In this document: positions 50,152 through 58,089 of the stretch, piece after piece | Layout: each line of letters begins with the position of its first letter | Numbering within the stretch: position 1 is the stretch's first letter | Assembly (NCBI GenBank): GCA_001023575.1 | Contig: CP011489.1 | Coordinates: 186,001 to 250,000, forward strand | Direction of reading: 5' to 3' | DNA length: 64,000 nucleotides | Origin: Actinobacteria bacterium IMCC26256 | GTDB lineage: Bacteria > Actinomycetota > Acidimicrobiia > IMCC26256 | Notes under the pieces: generated by a model | What the model saw: the letters and a program-made list of their open reading frames with translations, nothing else | Told to the model about the DNA's origin: nothing | The model's database searches: none | Translations under genes and position numbers: made by a program

Positions 50152-50777
50152 GGGGCCGATTTATTGTCCTAGAGGGTGCAGACGGCGTCGGGAAAAGTAC
50201 ACAATCGCGCTTGATAGCCGATTGGATTCGCTTCAACAATGTTGAGGCGATTGAGACAAGAGAGCCCGGAGGCACTCCGTACGGAGTCCGTATACGCGCA
50301 ATCCTCCTTGATCAGGTAGAGCCACTCGATGCGCGATCCGAGGCGCTTCTAATGGCAGCAGATCGCGCTCATCATCTCGCCGAACTCGTAAGACCAGCTC
50401 TTGAGCGAGGCGACTGGGTGATCTCGGATCGCCATGTTCCTTCATCACTCGTATACCAAGGTGTGGCGCGCGGCCTCGGGGTTGACGAGGTTGCCTCCGT
50501 TAATAAATGGGCTACAGCGGGTACGGAGCCTGATCTAGTTGTCGTGCTCGATCTCCCTGATTCAGAGGTAGATGCGAGGCGGGAGGGGCGTGGTGGAGCG
50601 AGCGACCGTCTAGAGCTCGAGGGCGATGAGTTCCATGCCTCGGTACGCCGCGCCTATCGGGATTTAGCGGTCAAGCGCGGCTGGGAGCTTGTTGATGCGA
50701 GCGGCGAGCAGGCCGAGGTTGCCGAGCGCGTCATCGCACTCGTAGAGGCCCGCCTTGGGCGTCCCACCCCGCCGTAG
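50148..50777 (+). CDS. tmk: Thymidylate kinase
   Basis: This 209-residue enzyme phosphorylates dTMP to dTDP. Motifs are the P-loop EGADGVGKSTQ, the DRX-type region ISDRHVPSSLVYQG, the REPGGTPYG motif and the lid RREGRGGASDRLE. The arginines expected for dTMP binding are present. The start at ATG 50148 overlaps the upstream MFS stop; holB follows after 5 nt. The tmk-holB pair is conserved in bacteria. Confidence 0.96.
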   Translation: MRGRFIVLEGADGVGKSTQSRLIADWIRFNNVEAIETREPGGTPYGVRIRAILLDQVEPLDARSEALLMAADRAHHLAELVRPALERGDWVISDRHVPSSLVYQGVARGLGVDEVASVNKWATAGTEPDLVVVLDLPDSEVDARREGRGGASDRLELEGDEFHASVRRAYRDLAVKRGWELVDASGEQAEVAERVIALVEARLGRPTPP

Positions 50778-50782
50778 GCTTC

Positions 50783-51853
50783 ATGCTCATGTGGGATCAA
50801 ATCATCGGACAAGAACGCGCAGTGGAGGCATTGAAGAATGCTGTTGCTCGCCCTGTCCATGCCTACTTGATAATTGGGCCACGGGGCTCCGGTGCCGATG
50901 AGGGTGCACGCGCGTTGGCTGGCGCACTCGTTGAGGCAACCGGGGATACGCGCGTTGCCCGCGGTCGCCACCCTGATGTAGTTGAGTTTCGACCAACTGC
51001 AAATGAATACTCGATTGAGCGCGATGTTCGAGAGAGCATTCTGCCCGAGATGCATGCCGCACCGATTGAAGGCCCACGAAAATGTGTTTTGTTATTAGAG
51101 GCAGAGCGTTTAAATGATCCTTCAGCAAATGCTCTCTTGAAGAGTATTGAGGAGCCGCCACCGCGCACTGTTGTCATTCTTGTAGCTGACTCTGCGGATG
51201 CTCTTCCAGCAACAATTAGATCTAGATGCCAGCGCATCGACTTTGGTGCGCTAACCGAAGATGTGGTGCTCAGCGCTCTTGAGGCTGATGGTATTGACTT
51301 GAAGGCAGCGCAACTAGCCACCTCTCTCGCTGGTGGGCGATTAGATCGCGCGCGTTTACTCTCAGGGGACTTCGCATCCCTGCGACTCGCGTTCTCCGAT
51401 GTTCCTTCCCGCTTCGGCGGGTTTGGGGCTAGCGCCGCTTTTTTGGCCGCAGGGCTCACATCCGTATTAGATGATGCCGTCTCCAAGGTTGAGGAAGAGC
51501 AAGCACGCGAGATTGCAGAGGCGGATGCGGAGATAGATCGCATGGGCTACGCAGCGCGTACCGCTCAAGCCATGCGAAAGCGTATGCAGGAGCGACAGAA
51601 GCGCATGCTTAGGCGGTCACGCACGGATGCGCTCCTTGAGGGGTTGGCAGCAATGGAGTCGGTATATCGAGACGCACTTGCGCCGAATGCGCCACCGCTC
51701 AATATTGATCGCGCTCCGCTCAGTATGAGTGCGCGAGATGCAACCGCCGGATTAGATGCAGTCGCAAAGGCTCGCAAGGCCTGCTCGTCTACCCCAACTG
51801 AGGCGCTCTTGCTCGAGCGGCTGATATTAAATCTGCCAACATCGGCAAATTGA
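50783..51853 (+). CDS. holB: DNA polymerase III delta' subunit
   Basis: This 356-residue clamp-loader subunit has an N-terminal AAA+ domain: IIGQERAVEALKNAVARPVHAYLIIGPRGSGADEGARALAGAL. Walker A is degenerate (GPRGSGADE, no Lys-Thr), as in inactive delta' subunits. LLLEAERLNDPSANALLKSIEEPPPRTVVILV and the SRC motif (IRSRCQRI) are intact. Residues 240-290 form a charged coiled-coil-like helix. It overlaps no gene and ends 3 nt before the tRNA-Thr 3' end. ATG 50783 is used; ATG 50789 is equally possible. Confidence 0.93.
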   Translation: MLMWDQIIGQERAVEALKNAVARPVHAYLIIGPRGSGADEGARALAGALVEATGDTRVARGRHPDVVEFRPTANEYSIERDVRESILPEMHAAPIEGPRKCVLLLEAERLNDPSANALLKSIEEPPPRTVVILVADSADALPATIRSRCQRIDFGALTEDVVLSALEADGIDLKAAQLATSLAGGRLDRARLLSGDFASLRLAFSDVPSRFGGFGASAAFLAAGLTSVLDDAVSKVEEEQAREIAEADAEIDRMGYAARTAQAMRKRMQERQKRMLRRSRTDALLEGLAAMESVYRDALAPNAPPLNIDRAPLSMSARDATAGLDAVAKARKACSSTPTEALLLERLILNLPTSAN

Positions 51854-51855
51854 TT

Positions 51856-51931
51856 TGGGGCCGAAGAGGAGATTCGAACTCCTGACCTGCTCATTACGAG
51901 TGAGCTGCTCTACCGACTGAGCTACCCCGGC
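51856..51931 (-). tRNA. tRNA-Thr (anticodon CGT)
   Basis: On the minus strand the acceptor stem GCCGGGG pairs with CTTCGGC (two G-U pairs). The D arm GCTC/GAGC is followed by an anticodon stem GCTCA/TGAGC closing CTCGTAA, giving anticodon CGT. The T arm AGGAG-TTCGAAT-CTCCT is perfect. CCA is encoded. The length is 76 nt. The discriminator base is C, which is less usual than A or U. It decodes ACG. Confidence 0.95.
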
Positions 51932-51979
51932 TACGGGTGTGATGTTACACGCAGCCCGCGGTGGATCCTCCGTCAGCGC

Positions 51980-52579
51980 CTAGATGCCCTCAACCTGTTT
52001 TGGGGGCTCGATCTTCGCTGATCCAGAGTTGAGGTCGGAACGGATCAGAGAGAAGGTAACGGCGTCGCTTTGTGAGCCGTCGCCGATGACGCAACCGTTG
52101 CGAGATACTCCCTCGCGCGTTGCGCCCGCCCTGGTTGCTACTGCTTGGCTAGCGACATTTGCGACAGCGGCGATGATCGCTATGCGCTCGAGACTCAACT
52201 CTTCAAAGGCCCAACTCGCTAAAAGCCTCACTGATTTAGTTGCGTAGCCGTTTCCGTTGGAGTCGCTGCGCAGCCAGTATCCGAGTTCGGCACTCTTCAC
52301 TCTCTCTTGGACCCGAGTAATCCCACACATTCCTAGGAATCCACCCCCTAGGGCATCATGGATAGCGAAGTGGTACTCGCTCCCAATTTGGCGTGCCCTG
52401 CGTGCGCCGCGAACAAACTCAGCCATCTCGGCATGGCCGGTGTTGCTTCTGCACCAAGGCATCCACGGGGAGAGTGCCTCGAACGACGATTGAACTGAGT
52501 CTGTGAGTTCATCGACATGAGATGTGGTTACGGGTCGCAACACAATGGTCTCATCTGTTAACTCCGTTAATCGCTGCAT
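51980..52579 (-). CDS. GNAT acetyltransferase (RimJ/RimL-like)
   Basis: This 199-residue GNAT protein has the RimJ/L pattern: an IVLRPVTTSHVDELTDSV start, GFLGMCGITRV, AELGYWLRSDSNGNGYATKSVRLLASWAFEELSLERI (the Q/RxxGxG/A-type acetyl-CoA loop here reads SNGNGYA), and VANVASQAVATRAGATREG. The acceptor is unknown; N-terminal ribosomal-protein or small-molecule acetylation are typical. It stands between tRNA-Thr and the sigma gene on the minus strand. Confidence 0.88.
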   Translation of the reverse strand: MQRLTELTDETIVLRPVTTSHVDELTDSVQSSFEALSPWMPWCRSNTGHAEMAEFVRGARRARQIGSEYHFAIHDALGGGFLGMCGITRVQERVKSAELGYWLRSDSNGNGYATKSVRLLASWAFEELSLERIAIIAAVANVASQAVATRAGATREGVSRNGCVIGDGSQSDAVTFSLIRSDLNSGSAKIEPPKQVEGI

Positions 52580-52737
52580 TCACTACATCATGCTCTCCGC
52601 GGCTCCTGGCATGCAGAGATATTGCGGCGATTTGAATGGCCCCAAGGCACGCCGCCTCCGGCCCTGAGCCTCTAGGCGTTGGGCCTGGTGCTAAATCGCA
52701 GCATGAATGTCCCAGGGTGGCTGTAACTTCTAGGGCA

Positions 52738-53328
52738 GTGGCTAATCAGGAAGATTTCGAAGTTCTAGCGATGCAGTACGCAGGAGAGATATACGCGCAC
52801 GCGCTGAGGCTCACCAGCGATAAGGCCGATGCCGAGGACCTTGTTCAGGAGACATTTTTAAAGGGTTATCGAGGTTTTGCAGGGTTTGAGAGCGGTTCAA
52901 ATCTGCGAGCGTGGCTCTACCGAATAGCGACCAATAGCTATATAAACGGGTACAGGGCCAAGAAGCGGCGGCCCGAGACAAGAGACATCGACTCAATGGG
53001 CGAGTGGGCACTTCATCAAAGAATCGGCGGATTAGAGAAGGCAGCATCCGATGTAACGCCTGAGTCCATCGTTATGGAGTCGATCACCGATGCTGCGGTC
53101 AAGGCTGCACTCGATGCTCTACCTGATGACTTTAAGCAGCCGGTCCTGCTGGCAGATGTTGATGGATTCTCCTATCGAGAGATAGCTGAGATTCTTGATA
53201 TCCCCATCGGTACGGTCATGAGTCGCCTCTCTAGGGGAAGAAAACGCCTTGAGGTGGCGTTGTTCTCTCTAGCCGTAGAACGCGGTCTAGTGGAGCCCAA
53301 CCCTGAACCGGAGTCAGTCAGTGTTTAA
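52738..53328 (+). CDS. ECF sigma factor, SigH/SigR (RpoE-like) type
   Basis: This protein of about 196 residues has region 2 (YAGEIYAHALRLTSDKADAEDLVQETFLKGYRGFAGFESGSNLRAWLYRIATNSYINGYRAKKRRPE) and region 4 (ALDALPDDFKQPVLLADVDGFSYREIAEILDIPIGTVMSRLSRGRKRLE). The text is close to SigR of Streptomyces and SigH of M. tuberculosis, which respond to thiol-oxidative stress. The start is uncertain: GTG 52738 follows AGGGC; GTG 52717 and longer frames up to 52636 are open. Downstream are a small ORF and a zinc anti-sigma gene. Confidence 0.9.
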   Translation: MANQEDFEVLAMQYAGEIYAHALRLTSDKADAEDLVQETFLKGYRGFAGFESGSNLRAWLYRIATNSYINGYRAKKRRPETRDIDSMGEWALHQRIGGLEKAASDVTPESIVMESITDAAVKAALDALPDDFKQPVLLADVDGFSYREIAEILDIPIGTVMSRLSRGRKRLEVALFSLAVERGLVEPNPEPESVSV

Positions 53329-53491
53329 GGAGTCGTTTAAGGAGTCGCTTAAGGAGTCGCTCGATGGCCTAATTCCAGCTCTCAGTGCAGTTGCCATGAA
53401 GGCTCCGGTCTTAAGCGGCCATAGATCTTGGATATTTATTTCTCAATCTGGATCGGGCAGCAAGAGCTCAGGGACTAGACAACGAGCATGA
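53321..53491 (+). CDS. 56-residue ORF bridging sigma and anti-sigma genes
   Basis: GTG 53321 lies within the sigma gene end (overlap 8 nt), and the frame ends at TGA 53489-53491, overlapping the ATG of the anti-sigma gene (ATGA). The product starts with three KES(F/L) tetrapeptides from the 12-bp repeat, then a moderately apolar stretch (DGLIPALSAVAMKAPVL) and a Ser/Gly tail. The exact coupling at both ends suggests it is translated, but the composition does not show a known domain. It may be a former sigma C-terminal extension or only a coupling path. Confidence 0.45.
   Translation: MFKESFKESLKESLDGLIPALSAVAMKAPVLSGHRSWIFISQSGSGSKSSGTRQRA
53323..53358 (+). repeat. 12-bp tandem repeat x3 at the sigma-factor stop codon
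   Basis: GTTTAAGGAGTC occurs at 53323 and 53335, and GCTTAAGGAGTC at 53347. Each unit contains TAA in the sigma frame (the first is the true stop) and an AAGGAG ribosome-site-like core. In another frame they encode KES(F/L). Confidence 0.92.
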
Positions 53492-53724
53492 ACTGCTACG
53501 AGATCAGGGAGCAGATCTACTCCTATATGGATGGCGAGTTGACCCTATGGCGCATGAGGGCTGTCTCAATTCATTTGAGCGAGTGCCCACCATGTGCCAG
53601 CGGCATGGAGTTCAAGGTAGTGCTGCGCGCGTCGGTGGCCCAGCGCTCAGCCGAGGCGCTGCCATCAGAGCTTCAGGGCCGGATCCTTGCCTTAATCGCC
53701 GCCGAGCGTAGCGGCGCCGAATAA
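53488..53724 (+). CDS. Zinc-binding anti-sigma factor (RsrA/RshA type)
   Basis: This 78-residue protein has the ZAS motif H29-x3-C33-x2-C36 (HLSECPPC) within a small helical domain (YSYMDGELTLWRMRAVSIHL). An additional Cys at position 3 could complete the zinc site. Family members hold SigR/SigH-type factors and release them on disulfide formation. It lies 159 nt after the ECF sigma stop and overlaps the bridging ORF by 4 nt, and is most likely its cognate anti-sigma factor. Confidence 0.9.
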   Translation: MNCYEIREQIYSYMDGELTLWRMRAVSIHLSECPPCASGMEFKVVLRASVAQRSAEALPSELQGRILALIAAERSGAE

Positions 53725-53913
53725 TCACTCGGAGACTGCCATTTGGGCTCTAAGGCTGCTGCGATATTGGGGATAGGCCAGAGATAACGACGTCAGGGGT
53801 TCGCAGTCGAGCATCTTGGGGAGAGACTTTTAATACCCGCCGACTGCAATTGAGTCTTTGGTGCATCGCTCCCTCTACGATAGGAAGCGAAGTAACCCTG
53901 ATAGGAGCCCAAT

Positions 53914-54123
53914 TTGAAGTTGCTGCGAATCTCAATTATCTCAATCACTGCGTTGTTAATCGCAGCGGCCCCCGCAGGCGCATCTCCGTTAGTCATCGGC
54001 GAGGCGATGCCCTGGCACTACTGGATTGCGCCGGTTCTATTTCTATCTTTCCTGGGGATTGCTGCCCTGCTAGGCGTTAGCTATTACTTCAAAGTGGTTC
54101 GACTCAAAACCCGAGGCCGCTGA
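53914..54123 (+). CDS. Small exported membrane protein (69 aa)
   Basis: This 69-residue protein has a signal-like first helix (LRISIISITALLIAAAPAGAS) and a second helix (YWIAPVLFLSFLGIAALLGVSYYF), followed by a basic C-terminus. TTG 53914 is chosen because AGGAG lies 7 nt upstream. It precedes tilS by 5 nt, so it may be transcribed with the cofactor superoperon. No function is recognised. Confidence 0.65.
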   Translation: MKLLRISIISITALLIAAAPAGASPLVIGEAMPWHYWIAPVLFLSFLGIAALLGVSYYFKVVRLKTRGR

Positions 54124-54128
54124 GGTCT

Positions 54129-55106
54129 ATGCAGGCACCGCCGGATCTTGGCGATGCCGCGGCCCTGAGCGCATGGGCCGAGAGAGACTCACTCGAGGCG
54201 CCGGTTGTCGTCGCTTGCTCTGGCGGGCCCGATTCGCTTGCTCTACTAGCCATAGCGGCGAGGGCTCTTTTAAAGCCTGTTGCAGTTCATGTGGATCACG
54301 GGTTACGTGAAGGGAGCAGCGGCGAGTCAAAGGTAGTTGAGGATGCTGCAAACCTGCTCGGAGTTGAGTGGCAGAGCGTTCTTATTGACGTCGGGAACGG
54401 ACCAAATCTCGAGGCGCGCGCTCGGGCCGCTCGGTACTCTGCGCTAGCGAACCTGCGCGTCGATCTCGGTGCAACTGTGATTTTGACTGGGCATACCGCA
54501 GATGACGTTGCTGAGACAGTATTGATCAACACACTTCGCGGATCTGGGCTATCTGGCCTCGCCGGAATTCCGAGGCGCAATGGATATGTTGTGCGGCCGC
54601 TCCTAGATATGCGCAGAGTAGATGTGCGTGCAGTAGCGATGACACTTGAAGTAACTCCGGTAGATGATCCGAGTAACTCGAATGAGATCCATCGCAGAAA
54701 TTGGATTCGCCATACCGTCATGCCGTTACTCTCCGAGGGCGCTGGACGTGATTTAGTGCCCTTGCTAGCGCGCCAGGCCGCGGTGCTATCTGAGGATGCG
54801 GCCCTGCTCGACGCCTTGGCGGATGAACTTCTATCTAGGGCAGGGAGCGACGAGCCTGCCGTGCGAATTCTTAGGGACGCCCCACATGCCCTCTCCAGGA
54901 GGGCGCTTAGGCGTTGGATCGGCCCTCCATGGCCATCGCTAGCGGATCTTGCGCGCATCGAGTCCGTTGTGACAGGCGCCATTCGCGCTACGGAGATCGA
55001 GGGTGGAATTCGTATCTCTCGGAGAGAGGGGCATCTGCGTCGCGGAGTATCCTCCGAACCCGTGACGCTGAGTAATGAGCAGGCAAAATCTGAGGGAGTC
55101 CAATGA
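54129..55106 (+). CDS. tilS: tRNA(Ile)-lysidine synthetase
   Basis: This 325-residue enzyme converts C34 of the minor tRNA-Ile to lysidine. The PP-loop ACSGGPDSLALL (near residues 34-45), VHVDHGLREGS, RAARYSAL and LTGHTADDVAETVL...GSGLSGLAGI motifs are intact. The C-terminal part is shorter than in E. coli, as in other actinobacteria. It is the first enzyme gene of the superoperon and overlaps hpt by 4 nt (ATGA). Confidence 0.95.
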   Translation: MQAPPDLGDAAALSAWAERDSLEAPVVVACSGGPDSLALLAIAARALLKPVAVHVDHGLREGSSGESKVVEDAANLLGVEWQSVLIDVGNGPNLEARARAARYSALANLRVDLGATVILTGHTADDVAETVLINTLRGSGLSGLAGIPRRNGYVVRPLLDMRRVDVRAVAMTLEVTPVDDPSNSNEIHRRNWIRHTVMPLLSEGAGRDLVPLLARQAAVLSEDAALLDALADELLSRAGSDEPAVRILRDAPHALSRRALRRWIGPPWPSLADLARIESVVTGAIRATEIEGGIRISRREGHLRRGVSSEPVTLSNEQAKSEGVQ

Positions 55107-55642
55107 TCGGTACTGACCCAAATCTTGGTCGTGAGGTCGTCTCCGCAGAGGTACTTCGCAACCGCATTGCTGAACTCGGTGCAGCAATCACGAGCGATTA
55201 CGAAGGCAGAGCGCCTCTACTAGTTGGAGTATTAAAAGGCGCGTTTATGTTTATGAGCGACTTGTCACGCGCTATCAATCTGCCTGTCGAGTTTGATTTT
55301 ATGGCGGTCTCGTCTTATGGCTCAGCAACACGTACCAGCGGTGTAGTGAGAATCATCAAGGATCTTGATATCGACTTGACTGATCGCCATGTCATAGTCG
55401 TTGAGGACATTGTTGACTCAGGACTCACACTTAATTACCTGCGCCGAAACCTTATGGCACGCGGACCGGCTTCTCTCGAGGTATGCGCTTTGTTGCTTCG
55501 AGATGGCCTGCAGAAGACGGATACTGATTTGAAGTACATAGGCTTCACAATCCCTCCCGCATTCGTCGTTGGCTATGGTTTAGATGTTGGAGAGCGCTAC
55601 CGAAATCTCAATGCCATTGTCGAGTATGTAGGCGCAGAGTAA
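55103..55642 (+). CDS. hpt: Hypoxanthine phosphoribosyltransferase
   Basis: This 179-residue purine-salvage enzyme has the PRPP loop VVEDIVDSGLTLNYL, the LVGVLKGAFMFMSDLSRAI loop and the base-binding region near the C-terminus. It makes IMP/GMP from hypoxanthine/guanine and PRPP. It is coupled to tilS by ATGA. In most actinobacteria ftsH follows; here folE follows after 78 bp. Confidence 0.95.
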   Translation: MIGTDPNLGREVVSAEVLRNRIAELGAAITSDYEGRAPLLVGVLKGAFMFMSDLSRAINLPVEFDFMAVSSYGSATRTSGVVRIIKDLDIDLTDRHVIVVEDIVDSGLTLNYLRRNLMARGPASLEVCALLLRDGLQKTDTDLKYIGFTIPPAFVVGYGLDVGERYRNLNAIVEYVGAE

Positions 55643-55720
55643 GAGATCTAAATTACGTGCACGCAAAAAGTCTGCGCTCAATTTCACGAAGATCAGCAAG
55701 AATAAACATTTGGAGAATCA

Positions 55721-56320
55721 ATGCCCAATCAGATACCTGTTCAAATTGATGTAGAGCGCATCGCTCGCGCTGTACGAGAAATACTCGAGGCCGTAGGTGA
55801 AGACCCGGACCGCGATGGATTGGTGCGAACCCCGGAGCGCGTCGCGAAGATGTACGGCGAGGTACTCGCCGGCCTCCACGAGAATCCAGCTGAGCATCTC
55901 TCTGTCACTTTCGAGGCAAGTCACGATGAGATGGTCATGGTTAAAGACATCCCGATCTACTCCCTATGCGAGCACCATCTAGTGCCATTCCATGGACACG
56001 CACATATTGCATATATCCCAGGTGCTGACGGAAGAATTACTGGGCTATCGAAATTAGCGAGGGTGGTTGATGGGTTTGCTCGCAGACCTCAGGTCCAGGA
56101 GCGCTTGACCACTCAGGTAGCAGATGCTTTGGCTGAAGCGCTCGACCCCCGAGGGGTTCTAGTGGTAATTGAAGCCGAGCATCTCTGCATGGGGATGCGG
56201 GGTGTTCGCAAGCCTGGAGCCATCACTGTTACCTCTGCCGTAAGAGGGATATTCAAGGAGAATGCATCAACTAGGGCCGAGGCTATGGGCCTGATCGGTG
56301 TCCCGGGCGTGCGCCGCTGA
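55721..56320 (+). CDS. folE: GTP cyclohydrolase I
   Basis: This 199-residue enzyme is the first enzyme of folate synthesis. It has the zinc and active-site motif [20 protein letters not shown] (Cys and His ligands), [23 protein letters not shown] and [25 protein letters not shown], all canonical. ATG 55721 is preceded by GGAGAATC. It begins the fol cluster, whose next steps are folP, folB and folK downstream. Confidence 0.97.
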   Translation: MPNQIPVQIDVERIARAVREILEAVGEDPDRDGLVRTPERVAKMYGEVLAGLHENPAEHLSVTFEASHDEMVMVKDIPIYSLCEHHLVPFHGHAHIAYIPGADGRITGLSKLARVVDGFARRPQVQERLTTQVADALAEALDPRGVLVVIEAEHLCMGMRGVRKPGAITVTSAVRGIFKENASTRAEAMGLIGVPGVRR

Positions 56321-56367
56321 GGCGGCCCTTGAACGGAGACCGCCTCGGCGAGATACGCTCCGCCTGA

Positions 56368-57207
56368 ATGTTCACTTGGAAACCACTTATCGATGGCGGA
56401 GCTTCTGTAATGGGGATACTCAACGTGACCCCAGATTCCTTCTCAGATGGGGGGCGTTGGTTTGACCCTGAGCTGGCTTTAGATCATGCCCTGACGCTCC
56501 TTAAAGACGGAGCGGACGTGATTGACATCGGGGGAGAGTCAACCCGCCCAGGGGCGCTACCTGTATCTGAGGAGGAAGAGGCTGCGCGCGTCGTTCCCCT
56601 AGTTGCAGCGATAGCAGGCTCCGCAATTGTGAGCGTAGACACAATGAAAGCGAGTGTGGCTCTAGCCGCTATTGAGGCGGGAGCGCAGATTGTCAATGAT
56701 GTATCCGGAGGTAGGCACGATCCAGAGATGCTTCGGGTTGTCGCCGAGTCCGGGGTCGGATTTATTGCAATGCATATGCAGGGGGAACCAAGAACAATGC
56801 AGTTAGAGCCTCATTATTCAAATGTCGTCAGAGAGGTAACTGCACACTTGGTGGAGTCACGCAATAGTGCTCTCAATGCTGGTGTTTCCGAGGATGCAAT
56901 CATGCTTGATCCAGGTATTGGATTCGGGAAGTCGCTACAGCACAACCTCTCGCTACTTGCTCATATCGAGGATATATGTGCCGCTACATCATCCCCAATT
57001 CTCATCGGGGCATCGCGCAAGTCTTTTATCGGATCAATCCAGAAAACGGGCAGTGACGCAATGATGCGTGAAGACGGAACTACAGCCACGACAGTCTGGG
57101 CATTAGAGCATGGGGCCTCAATGGTTCGGGTCCACAATGTTGCTGATGCGCATCGTGCTGTGGAGATTGTAAGGTCACTCTCTATGACTAAATCGGTAGG
57201 CGCATGA
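56368..57207 (+). CDS. folP: Dihydropteroate synthase
   Basis: This 279-residue TIM-barrel enzyme joins pABA to the pterin diphosphate. Motifs are MGILNVTPDSFSDGGRW, DVIDIGGESTRPGA, VNDVSGG, MHMQGEPRTMQ, ILIGASRKSFIG and the final RVHNVADAHRAVEI. It overlaps the next gene by 4 nt (ATGA). It is the sulfonamide target. Confidence 0.96.
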   Translation: MFTWKPLIDGGASVMGILNVTPDSFSDGGRWFDPELALDHALTLLKDGADVIDIGGESTRPGALPVSEEEEAARVVPLVAAIAGSAIVSVDTMKASVALAAIEAGAQIVNDVSGGRHDPEMLRVVAESGVGFIAMHMQGEPRTMQLEPHYSNVVREVTAHLVESRNSALNAGVSEDAIMLDPGIGFGKSLQHNLSLLAHIEDICAATSSPILIGASRKSFIGSIQKTGSDAMMREDGTTATTVWALEHGASMVRVHNVADAHRAVEIVRSLSMTKSVGA

Positions 57208-57734
57208 GCGCCTTGAGGGGGCGCTGGGCCCAGGGTCTAGAGCCGCGATTATTTTGTTGGGTGATCAAAGACCGCCTTGCGGCATCGGAGCGCCCGGGAG
57301 GCTTCTCTCGCAACCATCGCAAGATTCGCCGTCAGGAAGAGCTCATCTGGCTTCACCAGCAAGGCTTTACTCGAGTTATTTCTCTTCTTGACTCGCCGCA
57401 CAATCTGCGCGCCTACGACGAGGCCGCAATCCCTTGTGAGCAGGTTCCTCTCGGACGCCCTGATGAGTTGCCAATTCGTCTCCACATCATCTTTGAGACG
57501 ATTGCTCGCAGGCTCGATGACCCCAAGGAGAAACTCTTGCTCCACCATGAGGAGTTTGGGGATCGACTCGTTGGGGTGATCGCTGGTTACTTGCTTTACT
57601 CGGAGCTAATACCTGAGGGGCCGCCGGCGATCATGGTGGCGGAGCGTCTAACGGGGCGCGAACTTGGAGCAACGGGACGCGAGATAGTTGCCGCCACAGT
57701 TGATGCTGGCTTGATTAGAAGTCGAAAGGTTTGA
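57204..57734 (+). CDS. Tyrosine-phosphatase-like protein with HHX5R in place of HCX5R
   Basis: This 176-residue protein resembles a dual-specificity phosphatase fold: a strand RVISLLDSPHNLRAYDEAAI, then LHIIFETIARRLDDPKEKLLLHHEEFGDRLVGVIAGYLLYSEL where the P-loop would be. The catalytic cysteine of HCX5R is replaced: H114-H115-E-E-F-G-D-R121. It is therefore probably inactive as a Cys-phosphatase or has another chemistry. It lies inside the folate cluster, overlapping folP (ATGA) and 4 nt before folB. It may bind a folate or phosphate ligand; function unknown. Confidence 0.6.
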   Translation: MSALRGRWAQGLEPRLFCWVIKDRLAASERPGGFSRNHRKIRRQEELIWLHQQGFTRVISLLDSPHNLRAYDEAAIPCEQVPLGRPDELPIRLHIIFETIARRLDDPKEKLLLHHEEFGDRLVGVIAGYLLYSELIPEGPPAIMVAERLTGRELGATGREIVAATVDAGLIRSRKV

Positions 57735-57738
57735 CGTC

Positions 57739-58089
57739 GTGGCGACAATTCAACTTCGAGGCCTTAGCCTTCTAGGGGTTCACGGAGTTCTCCCTGAAGA
57801 GCAGCAGCGTGCGCAGCCATTTGAGGTCGATATCGACCTCACAGTTGATATCTCGAAGGCTGCTGAAACCGATGCCCTCGAGGACACGATTGATTATGGC
57901 GAAATCACAACGATGGTCGCGCGAGTTGTAAACGATGAGAGTTATGCCCTCATTGAGAAATTGGCGACGCGTATTGGCGAAGTGTGTCGAACGGATCCTC
58001 GCGTCACCGGAGTCGTAGTTACTGTTAAGAAAATGCGGCCACCAGTCCCCGAGCACCTTGAGTATTCAGCGGTGCGGGTAGAGATGTAA
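57739..58089 (+). CDS. folB: Dihydroneopterin aldolase
   Basis: This 116-residue enzyme splits dihydroneopterin to hydroxymethyl-dihydropterin. Motifs are LRGLSLLGVHGVLPEEQQRAQPFEVDIDL, DTIDYGEIT, SYALIEKLATRIGEVC and VTVKKMRPPV, with the conserved Glu and Lys. The start is GTG 57739. Its TAA overlaps the folK ATG by one base. Confidence 0.95.
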   Translation: MATIQLRGLSLLGVHGVLPEEQQRAQPFEVDIDLTVDISKAAETDALEDTIDYGEITTMVARVVNDESYALIEKLATRIGEVCRTDPRVTGVVVTVKKMRPPVPEHLEYSAVRVEM

